Positions 50,868-59,120 are shown, counted from the stretch's first letter. The stretch: 64,000 nucleotides of DNA from CAZCCC01 sp964535715 (GCA_964535715.1 CAZHUO010000003.1:1-64000); one strand, 5' to 3'. Numbers and translations are program-made. The notes: generated by a model not told the origin, from the sequence alone.

Positions 50868-52442
50868 ATGGCCAATTTAACGGAAAAAATCAATCAAGCG
50901 CCAAGCCAGCCGGGCTGCTATTTATTCCAAAATAAGTTTGGTAAGGTTATTTATATTGGCAAAGCAAGGAATATAAAAAAAAGGGTTAACAGTTATTTCC
51001 AAAAAAAAGGACTTGATATTAAAACCCAAAATTTAGTTTCCGAAATCACTAATGTGGAATTTTTTGTCACTGATAATGAAGTCGAGGCATTTTTATTAGA
51101 AGCACAACTGATAAAGAAATACCAGCCTAAATATAATCTTGAGCTTAAGGGCGGCCAGCGCTATGCTTATATTGAAATTACTGATGATAAATTTCCGCGA
51201 TTGTTGACTACCCGCAACATTAAAAAAGGTGATAAAGTTTTCGGACCGTATTCTTCTGGTTCTTCCCGCCAGGAAATGATTCGGCTGGCCAATAGTCTTT
51301 TTAAGCTTCGGATTTGCAAACGCCTGCCAAAACGATCCTGCCTTCTTTACCATATTAAACAATGCAGTGCACCATGCATTGGTAAAATTTCTCAATCAGA
51401 TTACCAAAAAAATATTTCTAAAGTTGAAATGCTTTTGAAAGGAAAAACTAAGGAGTTAATTGATAGTCTGGAGCAGGAGATGAAAGAATATTCAGCCGAA
51501 CTTAATTATGAGCTGGCAAAAACAAAGCGCGACCAGATTTTGGCGCTTGAGCATATTTCGGAAAAACAAAAAATCGAGCTTAGAAAAGCCTATGACCAAG
51601 ATGTCATAAACTATATCCAAAGACCGAATAAATTAATTGTTCAGCTGTTTAATATCAACAAAGGGATAATTTCGGGCCGCAAAGAATTCAAGATTGCTAC
51701 AGTATTAAGTTCTAATGCTGAAGAAAATTTTTTTGATTTTCTCAGGCAGTATTATTATACCGAAGATATTCCGCAGGAAATTATTTTGCCAATCAAGCTA
51801 AGAGAGCAGAATTTGCTTGAAAAATTTTTAAGTAAAATTGTCGAAAGGGAAATAAGAATTACCATACCGCGAAAAGGCGATAAACTGAAGCTTTTGGAGT
51901 TAGTTTTAAAAAATATTGAAGTTGGATTAAGCCTTGGTGAAAACAGTTTGCTTGAATTGCAGAACAAACTTAATTTGCCAAATTTGCCGCAGATAATTGA
52001 AGCCTTTGATGTTTCTAATCTGGGTCCAACCGATGTGGTTGGCTCGATGGTAAATTTTAAGGGTGGTAAGCCCGATAAAAATGAATACCGCCGTTTTAAA
52101 ATAAAAACTTTTATTGGCCAGTCAGATTTTGATGCAATGAAAGAAATAATCTACCGCCGCTATTATAAAATTACTAAGGAAAAATCAAAGCTGCCTGATT
52201 TAATTATGGTTGACGGCGGCAAGCCACAGCTTACTGCTGCTCTAATTTCACTGCGCGAGCTCGGACTGCAGCTTGCGGTAATTGCCTTGGCTAAAAAAGA
52301 AGAAGAAATTTATACGCCTAACAACCGCTATCCTTTGCGGCTTTCAAAAAGGTCAGCCAGTTTAAAATTACTTCAGAAAATTAGGGACGAAGCCCACCGC
52401 TTTGCGATAAATTACCAGCGGCTGTTGCGGAGTAAGAGATAG
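50868..52442 (+). CDS. uvrC: UvrABC system protein C, short form
   Basis: A 524-residue UvrC. N-terminal GIY-YIG nuclease PGCYLFQNKFGKVIYIGKAR, UVR domain KTKELIDSLEQEMKEYSAEL, and the RNase H-like C-terminal nuclease (PQIIEAFDVSNLGPTDVVGS, LPDLIMVDGGKPQL, DEAHRFAINYQRLLR). It stops there; the usual C-terminal helix-hairpin-helix pair (about 70-90 residues) is missing. Both nuclease sites should work, but DNA binding may be weaker. The -10 TATATT at 50852-50857 ends 10 nt before the ATG. Confidence 0.95.
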   Translation: MANLTEKINQAPSQPGCYLFQNKFGKVIYIGKARNIKKRVNSYFQKKGLDIKTQNLVSEITNVEFFVTDNEVEAFLLEAQLIKKYQPKYNLELKGGQRYAYIEITDDKFPRLLTTRNIKKGDKVFGPYSSGSSRQEMIRLANSLFKLRICKRLPKRSCLLYHIKQCSAPCIGKISQSDYQKNISKVEMLLKGKTKELIDSLEQEMKEYSAELNYELAKTKRDQILALEHISEKQKIELRKAYDQDVINYIQRPNKLIVQLFNINKGIISGRKEFKIATVLSSNAEENFFDFLRQYYYTEDIPQEIILPIKLREQNLLEKFLSKIVEREIRITIPRKGDKLKLLELVLKNIEVGLSLGENSLLELQNKLNLPNLPQIIEAFDVSNLGPTDVVGSMVNFKGGKPDKNEYRRFKIKTFIGQSDFDAMKEIIYRRYYKITKEKSKLPDLIMVDGGKPQLTAALISLRELGLQLAVIALAKKEEEIYTPNNRYPLRLSKRSASLKLLQKIRDEAHRFAINYQRLLRSKR

Positions 52443-52449
52443 TAGAAAT

Positions 52450-52506
52450 TATGTAACATGAAACATGGAACAATTTGTTACGTATTTTATGTTATGTGTG
52501 TACATG
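52450..52506. repeat. Stuttering inverted repeat
   Basis: TATGTAACATGAAACATGGA on the left and TTGTTACGTATTTTATGTTA then TGTGTGTACATG on the right. Confidence 0.5.
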
Positions 52507-52519
52507 ATTTTTCTTTTTC

Positions 52520-52528
52520 TGCTATAAT
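52520..52528 (+). promoter_or_regulatory. Extended -10 promoter, near-leaderless
   Basis: TGCTATAAT ends 8 nt before the ATG at 52537. Confidence 0.6.
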
Positions 52529-52536
52529 AATAATCT

Positions 52537-53763
52537 ATGCGTATTATCAAGATAATAATTGCAGTTGTAGTTGTCGGCTTGATGCTGGCTTTTTTTGTTT
52601 GGTATAAGCCCAATTCAAATAAGCAATCGGAAAACAGCAATCAAAAAATAGAAGAAAAAATCGAAACGACATATACCAAAAGTTTCGAAGTGACCGAAGG
52701 TGCAACTTATGGGAGACTGATGGAGCAGGCAAGTACCAGTCCAAAAATAAGCCAGGCAATTTTTGAAGCCAGTAAAGAAGTTTATGACCTTACCAATGTC
52801 AGGCTGGGACGAAAGCTGGATTTGGTTTATGACAAAACAACTAACGACCTTCAACAACTGATTTATCAAATTGATAGCGAAGAAAAATTATATGTAACCT
52901 TGCAGGCAAAAACAACCACTGCAACTTCAACCGAACCGGTATGGCTGGCCGAAAAAAAAATAATTCCTTATGAAATAAAAATTAAAACCGTTGAAGGGAC
53001 AATTGAAACTTCAATGTGGGAATCTGGTTTAGCTCAAGGAATAGATGAGCGGGCGATAATTGCTTTTGCCGATGTGCTTGAATGGAGTGTTGATTTTGCC
53101 TGGGAAGTAAGGAAAGGCGATAAATACAAATTTATTTACGAGGAACGCTATTTGAACGATGAATATGTAATGCCGGGAAAAGTTTTAGCCGGGAAGTTTA
53201 TCAATGACGGCAATAATTTTTATGCTTTTTATTATGAAGAGTCTAAAGACAAAATCGGCTATTTCGACCAGGACGGAAATTCCGTTCAAAAAGTTTTTTT
53301 GAAAGCGCCTTTGGCTTTTAAATATATTTCTTCCGGCTTTACTACCGGCTTGCGCTATGTTGAAGCTTTTAACGTTTCAACCGGTCATCGGGCGGTTGAT
53401 TATGCCGCGTCATTCGGCACGCCGATTCGATCTGTCGGCGACGGAACGATTATTTTTGCCGGCTGGAACGGCGCTTATGGCCGAATGGTCAAAGTCAGGC
53501 ATAATTCAACTTATACGACAAACTACGGCCACATGTCGAAAATCGCCGTTAAAGTCGGCCAAAAGGTCAGCCAAAGCCAAACAATCGGCTATGTCGGCTC
53601 AACCGGCTTTTCCACCGGACCGCATTTGCATTACGAAATGGTAAAAAACGGAACAAAGATAAATCCGTTAAGAGAAGTTTTTCCAACAACTGAAGGAATT
53701 AAGGAAGAAAATAAGCAGGCTTATCAGGATGTAATAAAGGATTGGAAAAATCAGCTTGATTAA
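52537..53763 (+). CDS. M23 peptidase (LytM-type), membrane anchored
   Basis: A 408-residue protein with an N-terminal anchor IIIAVVVVGLMLAFFVWY (residues 5-22), a basic region, a linker domain similar to OapA-type extensions and a C-terminal LytM domain. Zinc ligands are in TGHRAVDYAA (H, D) and GPHLHYEM (HxH), with NYGHMSKI and the exposed loop YVGSTGFSTGPHLHY. It should cut peptide cross-links of peptidoglycan in the periplasm, for growth or separation. The start is placed at the first ATG after the promoter. Confidence 0.9.
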   Translation: MRIIKIIIAVVVVGLMLAFFVWYKPNSNKQSENSNQKIEEKIETTYTKSFEVTEGATYGRLMEQASTSPKISQAIFEASKEVYDLTNVRLGRKLDLVYDKTTNDLQQLIYQIDSEEKLYVTLQAKTTTATSTEPVWLAEKKIIPYEIKIKTVEGTIETSMWESGLAQGIDERAIIAFADVLEWSVDFAWEVRKGDKYKFIYEERYLNDEYVMPGKVLAGKFINDGNNFYAFYYEESKDKIGYFDQDGNSVQKVFLKAPLAFKYISSGFTTGLRYVEAFNVSTGHRAVDYAASFGTPIRSVGDGTIIFAGWNGAYGRMVKVRHNSTYTTNYGHMSKIAVKVGQKVSQSQTIGYVGSTGFSTGPHLHYEMVKNGTKINPLREVFPTTEGIKEENKQAYQDVIKDWKNQLD

Positions 53764-53807
53764 AAAAGCCCGAATCAGCGGCTTTTTAAAAGCTAAACTG
53801 ATTCGGG
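53762..53807 (-). terminator. Intrinsic terminator of the candidate RNA
   Basis: Minus strand: CCCGAATCAG/CTGATTCGGG (10-bp perfect stem) enclosing a small AGCTTT/AAAAGC hairpin, then CTTTTTTA. It is also just after the M23 stop on the plus strand. Confidence 0.85.
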
Positions 53808-54005
53808 AGCGCCGTTAATTGGGGCCAACGGCAAATGCCCCTGGCTAGAGTCAGAAAAATTCTGGTTCACACATTAGTGTGAAAATTCCCCTAAGGTTAG
53901 GGAGATCCCGGTTCTTGTGCCTGCTTATGATAAACTTTCGATTTTGGTCGTGTGACGTTGAGACCTATTTTCCGGCCGACTAAATCCCTCTCCCGCCAAG
54001 CAGGC
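53763..54005 (-). ncRNA. Candidate structured non-coding RNA of about 243 nt
   Basis: Minus-strand unit with TATAAT (54017-54012), start near 54005 and the strong terminator above; no reading frame. Stems include TTCACAC/GTGTGAA with a 4-nt loop, GCCGTT/AACGGC, CAGAA/TTCTG, CCCTA/TAGGG, and two pairings in A-B-A'-B' order: GCCTGCTT (54005-53998) with AAGCAGGC (53926-53919) and GGGAGA (53994-53989) with TCTCCC (53905-53900), a possible pseudoknot. Tested by eye against tmRNA, SRP RNA, RNase P RNA and a T-arm: no match. 6S RNA is not excluded. Confidence 0.55.
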
Positions 54006-54011
54006 AAGGCT

Positions 54012-54017
54012 ATTATA
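54012..54017 (-). promoter_or_regulatory. -10 box of the candidate RNA
   Basis: TATAAT on the minus strand, 6-7 nt before the proposed RNA start. No strong -35 is seen. Confidence 0.5.
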
Positions 54018-54170
54018 TTTTTTGGAGAGATATTTTAATTGTTATCTAATTTGTTTATGAAGTCAATGTTAAAAAAATATCATTATACTTTTACATATTT
54101 TATTTTCTATTTTATGTATTAATTTAGTTTCTTTTTTTCTCAATAAATGATAAGATAACTATATAATAAT

Positions 54171-54389
54171 ATGTTTGCCCAAATCGCTTATTATCAAATT
54201 TTTGGAAAACCGTTAATAATGTATGGCGGTATATTAACTTTAGCTTTTTTATTATTAACTGCATCTTTGCCTTATTTAGGAAAAAAAGGGATAATTAAGA
54301 ATCATTTTGTCTTGCATAAAATAATGGCAATAATATCCATTTGCCTGGCTTTATTTCATGGTTTGTTGGGAGTTTTAGCCAATTTATAG
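54171..54389 (+). CDS. Small two-helix membrane protein
   Basis: A 72-residue protein with two hydrophobic helices (about 17-37 and 47-70, around HFVLHKIMAIISICLALFHG). Two His in the second helix region could bind haem as in b-type small membrane proteins, but this is only a suggestion. TATAAT ends 3 nt before the ATG. Terminated before the next gene. Unknown. Confidence 0.6.
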   Translation: MFAQIAYYQIFGKPLIMYGGILTLAFLLLTASLPYLGKKGIIKNHFVLHKIMAIISICLALFHGLLGVLANL

Positions 54390-54409
54390 CTAAATATAGT
54401 TAACTTGAA

Positions 54410-54437
54410 AAAACACAGCTTTTGTGTTATTTTTATT
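54410..54437 (+). terminator. Intrinsic terminator
   Basis: AACACA/TGTGTT stem around a 4-nt loop, followed by ATTTTTATT, immediately before the next ATG at 54440. Confidence 0.6.
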
Positions 54438-54439
54438 AT

Positions 54440-54784
54440 ATGAATATAAAAATTGTTATCGATAAAATTTTCTTGGCTGAAGTCAAAGAACTGGCTGAAA
54501 ATGATTTAGGAGAAATGATAAAAGCTGTTGTTGATGTACAAAAAGGCGTTATGGCAATCGGCGGCGAATGGCATTCGGATGCCGAAAAAGTTTTACTAAA
54601 GGCAGGTAGTGGCCAAAAAGATTTATGGGGCATCAATTTGTTTCCCGGCCGAAGCAAAGAACAACTAATTGAGTTTACCTCATTGATTAATATTCGGCCT
54701 AAAGACGGCAACCTATCAATGATAATTGAAATTCCCGAAGTTAAAGAGAAAATTATAAAAATAGTTAATGGATTAATTAATTAA
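54440..54784 (+). CDS. DUF5674-like conserved protein
   Basis: A 114-residue protein. Pattern: VVDVQKGVMAIGGEWHSDAE, then DLWGINLFPGRS and IEFTSLINIRPKDGN, which matches the DUF5674 family as I remember it. No catalytic motif is known. The start is at the ATG at 54440 in preference to an upstream TTG. Followed by 10 nt and the next small gene. Function unknown. Confidence 0.7.
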   Translation: MNIKIVIDKIFLAEVKELAENDLGEMIKAVVDVQKGVMAIGGEWHSDAEKVLLKAGSGQKDLWGINLFPGRSKEQLIEFTSLINIRPKDGNLSMIIEIPEVKEKIIKIVNGLIN

Positions 54785-54794
54785 TTTTTTAGAA

Positions 54795-55100
54795 ATGGAT
54801 ATTAAGCGTTGGCAGGAATTTTCATTGGCTCAACAAATGGGTAATATCGCAAGCGAAGTCAGCCGCGCTTACTCTTTTGAGAAAAATAGAGATTTTGAAC
54901 AAAAAAAAATGTCTTTAGAAAGGGTTTTGGAGATGATTGATGCAACAATTGATGATAAGCGATATTTTGGCCGATTGAAGGAAATTTGCCTCCTGCGCGA
55001 AATTATTGCCGACTTTTACAGTCAAACCGGAAATTATTCGGTGACCTTGCCTGATATACTTCATTACTTAATGCCTTTTGCTTTGGCGGCGAGAAGATAA
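54795..55100 (+). CDS. Small helical protein, unknown
   Basis: A 101-residue helical protein without known motif: WQEFSLAQQMGNIASEVSRA, then DKRYFGRLKEICLLREIIAD and LPDILHYLMPFALAARR. 6 nt before rsmI and 10 nt after the DUF5674-like gene, so all three probably share an mRNA. Likely cytoplasmic. Function unknown. Confidence 0.65.
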   Translation: MDIKRWQEFSLAQQMGNIASEVSRAYSFEKNRDFEQKKMSLERVLEMIDATIDDKRYFGRLKEICLLREIIADFYSQTGNYSVTLPDILHYLMPFALAARR

Positions 55101-55106
55101 AATTAT

Positions 55107-55772
55107 ATGGGAACACTATTTATCGTCGCAACGCCAATTGGCAATTTGGAAGATATCACTTTGCGCGCCTTAAGAATTTTAAAAGAAGTTGATTTAATTG
55201 CCTGCGAAGACACGCGGGTGACAAAGAGACTATTGGAACATTATCAAATTGATAAGCAGGTAATAAGTTATCATCAGCATAGCCAAGTCGGTAAAGTTGA
55301 TTTTTTGCTGGAAAAATTAAAACAAGGAAAAAATATTGCCTTGGTATCAGACGCCGGAACACCTGGAATTTCCGATCCGGGAGGACTTCTGGTTTCAGCG
55401 GCGGCAAGCGAGGGGATTAAAGTTGAAGCAATTGTCGGACCAAGTGCCTTGACTGCGGCATTGTCGATTTCCGGACTGCCGACAGACAAATTTTTATTTT
55501 TGGGATTTTTGCCTCATAAAAAAGGCAGAGAGACTCTGATTAAAGAAATTATTGAGTCAAAATATACTATTGTTTTTTATGAATCGGTTCATCGGATTAT
55601 TAAGGCGCTTGGGCAGTTAAACGAGGCGGGCTTAGAGAGAAAAGTTGTTGTTTGTCGCGAACTGACCAAGAAGTTTGAAACAGTCTACCGGGGTAAAATT
55701 AATGAAGTTTTGAAGCTATTACAAGATGACCAGGTTAAGGGGGAATTTGTGGTCATAATTTCAGCAAGATAA
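55107..55772 (+). CDS. rsmI: 16S rRNA (cytidine-2'-O) methyltransferase RsmI
   Basis: A 221-residue RsmI. Motifs: ATPIGNLEDITLRAL, CEDTRVTKRLLEHY, SYHQHS, VSDAGTPGISDPGG and VVCRELTKKFET. It methylates C1402 of 16S rRNA with SAM. Length is short (E. coli 286) because the C-terminal dimer extension is missing, as in many small genomes. Confidence 0.95.
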   Translation: MGTLFIVATPIGNLEDITLRALRILKEVDLIACEDTRVTKRLLEHYQIDKQVISYHQHSQVGKVDFLLEKLKQGKNIALVSDAGTPGISDPGGLLVSAAASEGIKVEAIVGPSALTAALSISGLPTDKFLFLGFLPHKKGRETLIKEIIESKYTIVFYESVHRIIKALGQLNEAGLERKVVVCRELTKKFETVYRGKINEVLKLLQDDQVKGEFVVIISAR

Positions 55773-55853
55773 GTATTAAGCAAGATAGGCAAGATAAGTT
55801 TCTAATAAAATTATCTTGCTTATCTCGCCTATCTTGCTTATCTTGCTTAATAA
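55773..55853. repeat. Stuttering inverted repeat of the GCAAGATAAG word
   Basis: AAGCAAGATAGGCAAGATAA on the left and TTATCTTGCTTATCTCGCCT, ATCTTGCTTATCTTGCTTAA on the right. The same word occurs at 57925-57960. Confidence 0.7.
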
Positions 55854-55855
55854 AT

Positions 55856-57283
55856 ATGTCAAAGAAATTCTACATAACTACCGCCATACCGTACGTTAAT
55901 GCCAGTCCGCACATTGGCTTTGCCTTGGAATTGGTTCAAACAGATGTTATTGCCAGATATTATAAGCAGAAAGGACGCGATGTTTTCTTTTTAACCGGTG
56001 CTGATGAAAATAGCTTAAAAAACGTTCAAGCGGCCGAAAAAGAGAAAATTACAACCAGGCAATTGGTTGACAAAAATACTCAGAAATTTATTGACTTAAC
56101 TAAGGCTTTGAATATTTCAAATAATGATTTTATCAGGACTGTTTCGGAAAAGCATTTTTTAGGCGCTCAAAAGCTTTGGTCTGCCTGCAAAAAAGAAGAT
56201 ATTTATAAAAAGAAATACAAAGGTCTTTACTGTGTGGGTTGTGAGCAGTTTTATGCTGAAAAAGAGCTGGTTGACGGCAAATGTCCGGAGCACCAAAAAG
56301 AGCCGGAAGTAATAGAAGAAGAAAATTATTTTTTTAAATTGTCAAATTATCAAAAACAGCTTGAAAAATTAATTGAATCGGATGAATATGAAGTCGTGCC
56401 TAAAACCAGGAAAAATGAAGTTTTGAGTTTTATCCGCATGGGTTTGGAAGATTTCTCGATTTCCCGATCTCAGGCTCGTGCAAAAAATTGGGGTGTTCCT
56501 GTACCAGGCGATGAATCGCAGGTTATGTATGTCTGGTTTGACGCTTTAAGCAATTATATTACCGCTTTAGATTATGATAAGAAAGGAAAAGATTTTAAAA
56601 ATTACTGGCCGGCTGATGTTCATGTAATTGGTAAAGGGATAATTCGTTTTCATGCCGTTTACTGGCCGGCGATGCTTCTTTCGGCGGGGATACCTTTGCC
56701 GAAAAAGCTTTTTGTTCACGGTTACATAAACATTGGAGGGGGAAAAATGTCAAAATCTCTAGGTAATGTTATTGACCCTTTTGAATTGGTAAAAAAATAT
56801 GGAATTGAGCCGGTTCGTTATTATCTTTTGCGCTACATTCACCCAATCCAAGATAGCGATTTTAGCATCGAAAAATTTGAAGAGTCTTATAATTCCGATT
56901 TAGCCAACGGCTTGGGAAATCTTGTCAGCCGAGTGGCCGGCCTTATTGAGCAGAATAATATAAAAATTAAAATGAAATTGCCAAAAGAAGATGAAAAATT
57001 TTCTAAATTGGTGGAATCTTTCAGCTTTGACCAGGCTTTAAAGTATGTCTGGTATAAGATTTCCGAAGTTGATGGAAAAATTTCAAGCGCTAAGCCATGG
57101 TCTTTGGCAAAGGAAGGAAAAACAAAGGAAGTTGCGGATATTTTAAATCAGGCGGCAAATGATGTTTTACAGATAAGCTATCTGCTAAAGCCATTTTTAC
57201 CGTCGGTTTCAGTCAGTATAAAAAATATTTTCTTTTCCTTAAAAATTGTTAAAGGTGATCCGCTTTTCCCGCGGTTAAACTAA
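55856..57283 (+). CDS. metG: Methionyl-tRNA synthetase, short form
   Basis: A 475-residue class I MetRS. HIGFA at 19-23, KMSKS at 297-301, zinc knuckle CVGCEQFYAEKELVDGKCPE, and the anticodon-helical domain (SFDQALKYVWYKI). It ends there without a C-terminal tRNA-binding EMAP-like domain, giving a minimal enzyme. It charges initiator and elongator tRNA-Met. Start after the inverted repeat, no strong ribosome binding site. Confidence 0.95.
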   Translation: MSKKFYITTAIPYVNASPHIGFALELVQTDVIARYYKQKGRDVFFLTGADENSLKNVQAAEKEKITTRQLVDKNTQKFIDLTKALNISNNDFIRTVSEKHFLGAQKLWSACKKEDIYKKKYKGLYCVGCEQFYAEKELVDGKCPEHQKEPEVIEEENYFFKLSNYQKQLEKLIESDEYEVVPKTRKNEVLSFIRMGLEDFSISRSQARAKNWGVPVPGDESQVMYVWFDALSNYITALDYDKKGKDFKNYWPADVHVIGKGIIRFHAVYWPAMLLSAGIPLPKKLFVHGYINIGGGKMSKSLGNVIDPFELVKKYGIEPVRYYLLRYIHPIQDSDFSIEKFEESYNSDLANGLGNLVSRVAGLIEQNNIKIKMKLPKEDEKFSKLVESFSFDQALKYVWYKISEVDGKISSAKPWSLAKEGKTKEVADILNQAANDVLQISYLLKPFLPSVSVSIKNIFFSLKIVKGDPLFPRLN

Positions 57284-57289
57284 TTAATT

Positions 57290-57395
57290 TGTCATGCTAA
57301 CTGCCTACCAGATAAGCAGGCTTGTTTCGGCACCTTGTAGCCAAGGCTATGAGACCCTGAAATAAACCTGCCAGCAGGCAGGTTCAGGGTGACAA
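57290..57395. repeat. Palindromic repeat element
   Basis: Contains CCTGCC/GGCAGG and ACCCTGAA/TTCAGGGT arms ending in GTGACA. Related in style to the TTCAGGATGACA repeats at 49076 and 61665, and to 15713-15766. Fills the metG-cvpA spacer. Confidence 0.7.
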
Positions 57396-57405
57396 TAATA
57401 AAAAT

Positions 57406-57924
57406 ATGTTTATAACAATTCTTGATTTGATTTTAATTTTAATTCTTTTTATTTTTATTTCCTTCGGCTTTGCTTTAGGGCTGGTTCAGACAGTGGGAGC
57501 ATTGATCGGAGTGGTTCTTGGCGCCTGGGCGGCAGGAGCATGGTATGAACCTTTGGGTCTATGGCTTCAGGATATAACGCTTGGCAATGCCGCTTTTTCG
57601 AGAATTATCGCCTTTGTTGCAATTTTTGTGATTATTAACCGCCTAGTTGGTCTTATTTTTTATATTATAAATAAAATATTTAATTTGATTTCAATTATAC
57701 CTTTTGCTAAAAGCCTTAATCGTATCATGGGGGCTTTTTTAGGGGCTTTGGAAGGTGTTTTGGTATTAGGTCTGATACTTTATTTTGTTTCCCGCTTTGC
57801 TTTTACTGATTGGATTATTAATGTACTAACCGCTTCCAAAATGGCAATGTTTTTGGTTTGGGTTGCCAATATATTGGCGCCGCTTTTGCCGGAAATTTTA
57901 AGACAGCTTAAGTCGGTTATTTAA
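57406..57924 (+). CDS. CvpA-family membrane protein
   Basis: A 172-residue protein with four hydrophobic segments in the CvpA/colicin V production order: ILIFISFGFALGLVQTVGAL, then AWAAGAWYEPLG, IIAFVAIFVIINRLVGLIFY, and LNRIMGAFLGALEGVLVLGL. The RIxGAxxGxxEG pattern before the third or fourth helix is the family signature. It is an integral inner-membrane protein; function in envelope or transport is not known in detail. Confidence 0.85.
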   Translation: MFITILDLILILILFIFISFGFALGLVQTVGALIGVVLGAWAAGAWYEPLGLWLQDITLGNAAFSRIIAFVAIFVIINRLVGLIFYIINKIFNLISIIPFAKSLNRIMGAFLGALEGVLVLGLILYFVSRFAFTDWIINVLTASKMAMFLVWVANILAPLLPEILRQLKSVI

Positions 57925-57960
57925 AGCGAGATAAGTTTTAAGCAAGATAAGCAAGATAAG
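57925..57960. repeat. GCAAGATAAG words
   Basis: GCGAGATAAGTTTTAAGCAA followed by GATAAGCAAGATAAGTAG, the same word as 55773-55853. Confidence 0.55.
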
Positions 57961-57994
57961 TAGTATTAGAAATTCTAAAATCTAGATTATAAAT

Positions 57995-58150
57995 AAATCC
58001 TCGAATATAAGCACCAAATTACAAATTACAAATCCCAAACAAATATCAAATCATAAAACTCAAATTTCAAACACTAGTTTAGACGTTTAAAAATTGAGAT
58101 TTCGAATTTGTTTGGATTTTGAGATTTAGAATTTGTAATTTGAATTTAGA
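57995..58150. repeat. Stuttering inverted repeat
   Basis: Left half CAAATTACAAATTACAAATC then CAAACAAATATCAAATC, right half GAATTTGTTTGGATTTTGAG then TAGAATTTGTAATTTGAA. Words of the left half recur inverted. Common spacer style in this window. Confidence 0.65.
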
Positions 58151-58176
58151 AATTAATAGACTTGTCTTGCCAAACT

Positions 58177-58986
58177 ATGCTAATAGATTCTCACTCTCAC
58201 TTGAATTTTGAAGATTTTAAAGATGATTGGCAAAAAATAATTACTGATTGCCAAAATCAAAATATCTGGATGATTAATGTCGGCTCGCAGCTTCAAACCA
58301 GCAGAAGGTCTGTAGAGATTGCGGAAAAATATGAAAAAGGGGTTTATGCCGCCATTGGCTTGCATCCGATTCACGTTTCGGGAAGCAGTTTTCATCCCGA
58401 AGCTTTTAATATTGATTCTTATAGAGATCTATTAAATAGTTGTAAAAAAATCGTGGCAATAGGGGAAACCGGTTTGGATTTTTTTCATGATCTTAATAAT
58501 ATTGAAAATCAAAAAAAAGTTTTGCTTAAGCATATTGAGTTGGCAAAAGAATTTAATTTGCCCCTAATTTTGCATTGTCGAAACAGTAAAGACGGAAAAA
58601 ACGACGCCTATGATGAAATACTAAATATATTAGCCGACAAGTTGGCAAGCTGGAAAGCTGGAAAAGGGGTGATTCATTGCTTTGGCGGCAATTTAAAACA
58701 GGCTGAGGTTTTTTTGGATCTTGGTTTTTACATTGGCTTTACCGGGGTTATTACTTTTCCTAAAACTGAAGTGCTGGCTGAAATAATCAAAATGCTTCCC
58801 CTGGACAGAATTTTGGTGGAAACCGACTGTCCATATTTGGCGCCGGTGCCAAACCGAGGCGAGCGCAATATCCCGCAATATGTTGAGTTTGTTGCCAGAA
58901 AAATTGCTGAAATTAAAGAAATTGACTATAATATAGTTAAAGAGCAAACGGCAAAAAATGCCATTAAATTATTTAATTTAGTCTAA
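58177..58986 (+). CDS. tatD: TatD-family metal-dependent DNase
   Basis: A 269-residue TIM-barrel hydrolase: DSHSHLNF (HxH), AAIGLHPIHV, AIGETGLDFFH, LILHCRNS, VIHCFGGNLKQA, VETDCPYLAPVPNRG. This is the TatD metal set. It should act as a 3' exonuclease in DNA repair or degradation. The ATG at 58177 is preferred to a TTG at 58162 because it starts directly at the conserved strand. Confidence 0.93.
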   Translation: MLIDSHSHLNFEDFKDDWQKIITDCQNQNIWMINVGSQLQTSRRSVEIAEKYEKGVYAAIGLHPIHVSGSSFHPEAFNIDSYRDLLNSCKKIVAIGETGLDFFHDLNNIENQKKVLLKHIELAKEFNLPLILHCRNSKDGKNDAYDEILNILADKLASWKAGKGVIHCFGGNLKQAEVFLDLGFYIGFTGVITFPKTEVLAEIIKMLPLDRILVETDCPYLAPVPNRGERNIPQYVEFVARKIAEIKEIDYNIVKEQTAKNAIKLFNLV

Positions 58987-59000
58987 TTATTAAACAATTT

Positions 59001-59120
59001 ATGCCCCATTTGGATGATGAATGTCCATGCGGTTCCGGCAAGCCTTATGGCGAATGCTGTGGCGCGGCGCAACCTTGCGATTGCGGTTCAGGCAAACCGG
59101 CTGGCGAGTGTTGCTATTAA
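59001..59120 (+). CDS. SEC-C mini-protein with two zinc motifs
   Basis: A 39-residue protein made almost only of two SEC-C motifs: ECPCGSGKPYGECC and PCDCGSGKPAGECC, each CxCxxxxxxxxC[C/H]-like. Such motifs bind zinc and, in SecA, contact SecB and ribosomes. Here they are stand-alone. Starts 14 nt after tatD, so probably co-transcribed. Too short to be found in routine ORF calls but strongly supported by sequence. Confidence 0.85.
   Translation: MPHLDDECPCGSGKPYGECCGAAQPCDCGSGKPAGECCY

Noticed and set aside
53960..54000. 3' end of a tRNA or tmRNA suggested by AAATCCCTCTCCCGCCA
   Set aside because: No T-stem partner or D/anticodon arms are found, and the promoter/terminator pair on the minus strand explains the region better.
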